From JAWLFY01 sp964462125 (lineage in GTDB: Bacteria; Planctomycetota; Planctomycetia; Pirellulales; Pirellulaceae), in contig CAYWXT010000147.1 of assembly GCA_964462125.1 (NCBI GenBank), positions 1 to 13,775 of the forward strand: a stretch of 13,775 nucleotides of DNA, in the 5' to 3' direction. The position numbers and the translations under genes are program-made. The notes below the pieces were generated by a model. It saw nothing but the letters and a program-made list of their open reading frames with translations. It was not told the origin of the DNA and did not search any database. The number at the start of each line of letters is the position of its first letter. The first letter of the stretch is position 1. Shown piece after piece: positions 12,660 through 13,775 of this stretch.

Positions 12660-13706
12660 TTAGCCTGGGAGTCGGACACGCTGTCCTGATTTGGCGCTTT
12701 CGTAGATGGCCCGGATGACCTCGACGCTCCTGCGGCCCTCTCGTCCGTCCAGGAGTGTGGGGCGATTTTCGTTGATCGCGCTGACGAACTCTTCGAACAG
12801 GGCGGTGTGGCCGTGGTGCCCGATCGCTGCTGGGTCGGCGGCGCCACCCCCCGTTTCGGTGCGCCCCGCCATGGACTGGCGGACTACTTCGTCTTCGGGG
12901 CCTTCGTCGGCGAACTGCCACGCCTTGATGTCTTCTTCCTCGAGGATTGCCGTCCCGTGGCTGCCGCTGATCTCGATCCGTTTCAGCGACCCTGGATAGG
13001 CGGTTGTGGTCGCCTCGATGACTCCCAAGGCTCCGGAGGCGAATCGAAGGTTGGCGACGGCGACGTCTTCGACCTCGATTCGCTCGTGGGTGAGCGTGTC
13101 GGTCAGGGCGCTGATCTCGACCACTTCTCCCATCAGCCACAGCAGCAGGTCGACCGAGTGGATCGCCTGGTTCATCAGGGCACCACCGCCATCGAGTTCC
13201 CACGTCCCGCGCCAGGCGCCGCTGTCGTAGTATTCTTGGCTTCGATACCACTTCACATAGGCGTCGCCCATGGTGATTTTTCCAAAACGGCCCGACTCGA
13301 CGGCCCGCTTCATCAGCCGGCTCGACTCATGAAAGCGGCTTTGGAACACCGCCCCGAGTCGTACGCTGGCGCGGTCGCACGCCTCGATGATCTGATCACA
13401 CCGCTCGGTCGTGACCTCGAGCGGTTTTTCCACCACGATATGTTTGCCGGCGGCGGCGGCGGCGAGGGCGGGATCGAGATGCGCCCCGCTGGGACTGCAG
13501 ATCGTGATCGCGTCGATTTCGGGGTCGGCCAACATTGCTTCAATCGAGTCGAACGCTCGACAATCGTGCTCATCCGCGAACTCCCGAGCCGGCTCCGGGC
13601 GGCGGCTGGCGCAGCCGACCAGGTGCGCCCCCTGGGCGTCCTGGAGGGCGCGAGCGTGAAAGTTGGCGATCATGCCAACGCCAACGATTCCGAAACCGAT
13701 GCTCAT
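12660..13706 (-). CDS. Gfo/Idh/MocA family oxidoreductase
   Basis: The 348-residue protein is normal length for the family. The N-terminal Rossmann fold shows 'FGIVGVGMIANFHARAL' (NAD(P)-binding GxGxxA/G-type loop at 6-15), followed by 'ITICSPSGAHLDPA' and the hallmark Glu-Lys-Pro at 93-95 in 'IVVEKPLEV'. The C-terminal substrate domain carries 'GGGALMNQAIHSVDLLLWL' (His183 and Asp186 at the usual catalytic or substrate positions) and 'GSHGTAILEEEDI'. Members oxidise or reduce sugars, inositols and related polyols with NAD(P). Planctomycetes have many paralogues, and substrate cannot be predicted here. I chose the ATG at 13706 because it abuts the first beta strand; an upstream ATG at 13751 would add 15 residues without homology. 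No Shine-Dalgarno is visible. Confidence 0.93.
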   Translation of the reverse strand: MSIGFGIVGVGMIANFHARALQDAQGAHLVGCASRRPEPAREFADEHDCRAFDSIEAMLADPEIDAITICSPSGAHLDPALAAAAAGKHIVVEKPLEVTTERCDQIIEACDRASVRLGAVFQSRFHESSRLMKRAVESGRFGKITMGDAYVKWYRSQEYYDSGAWRGTWELDGGGALMNQAIHSVDLLLWLMGEVVEISALTDTLTHERIEVEDVAVANLRFASGALGVIEATTTAYPGSLKRIEISGSHGTAILEEEDIKAWQFADEGPEDEVVRQSMAGRTETGGGAADPAAIGHHGHTALFEEFVSAINENRPTLLDGREGRRSVEVIRAIYESAKSGQRVRLPG

Positions 13707-13775
13707 GATGAATTCACTTGCGGGAAAATGGGGAGAGTGGGGGGTCGCCAATGATAACGTGAAACGCCAATGCCT

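Noticed and set aside
12807..13754. Plus-strand open frame of 315 codons
   Set aside because: It is antisense to the Gfo/Idh/MocA oxidoreductase, which has complete family motifs.

Overview
The window looks like a Planctomycetes chromosome, probably Pirellulaceae. The clearest marker is the DUF1559 protein at 9285-10391: a prepilin-type N-terminus on a large 'ALGDGSV' C-terminal domain, a family massively expanded in that phylum, followed by a small carboxypeptidase-regulatory-like lipoprotein. The high GC content, frequent absence of Shine-Dalgarno sequences, a zinc-ribbon membrane protein, a Gfo/Idh/MocA oxidoreductase and a 'cacgaag' inverted-repeat element fit this. The assignment comes from gene families only.

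Left half (1-8213): a divergent lipid/polyketide-type assembly locus. Leftwards from a promoter region at about 2995-3435 run a thioester-reductase-like SDR with a C-terminal SCP2-like region (1405-2994) and, 21 bp on, a modular beta-ketoacyl synthase that leaves the window (1-1383). Rightwards run a tandem-ACP protein with two almost identical PfaA-like carrier domains (3436-4374), a condensation/acyltransferase-fold enzyme with an HHTAVDG motif (4378-5841, 3 bp gap) and a 12-helix RND/MMPL exporter (5838-8213, ATGA overlap). The parts suggest a pathway: the KS protein builds a chain on carrier domains, the condensation-type enzyme transfers it to an acceptor, the reductase may release or reduce it, and the MMPL pump exports it. 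This resembles the logic of mycobacterial Pks/Pap/MmpL lipid loci. The product cannot be read from the sequence.

Middle (8214-9284): no intact gene. A PepSY-associated membrane protein gene lies here on the minus strand as a decayed pseudogene with an internal stop, several frameshifts and a missing N-terminus.

Right half (9285-13706): the DUF1559 gene and its lipoprotein (plus strand), then minus-strand genes for a zinc-ribbon multi-pass membrane protein, a 99-residue single-pass protein and a Gfo/Idh/MocA dehydrogenase. The gaps at 11810-12136 and 12437-12659 hold a three-part hairpin, the 'cacgaag' inverted-repeat element and two short direct repeats. I saw no tRNA, rRNA, CRISPR array or transposase.
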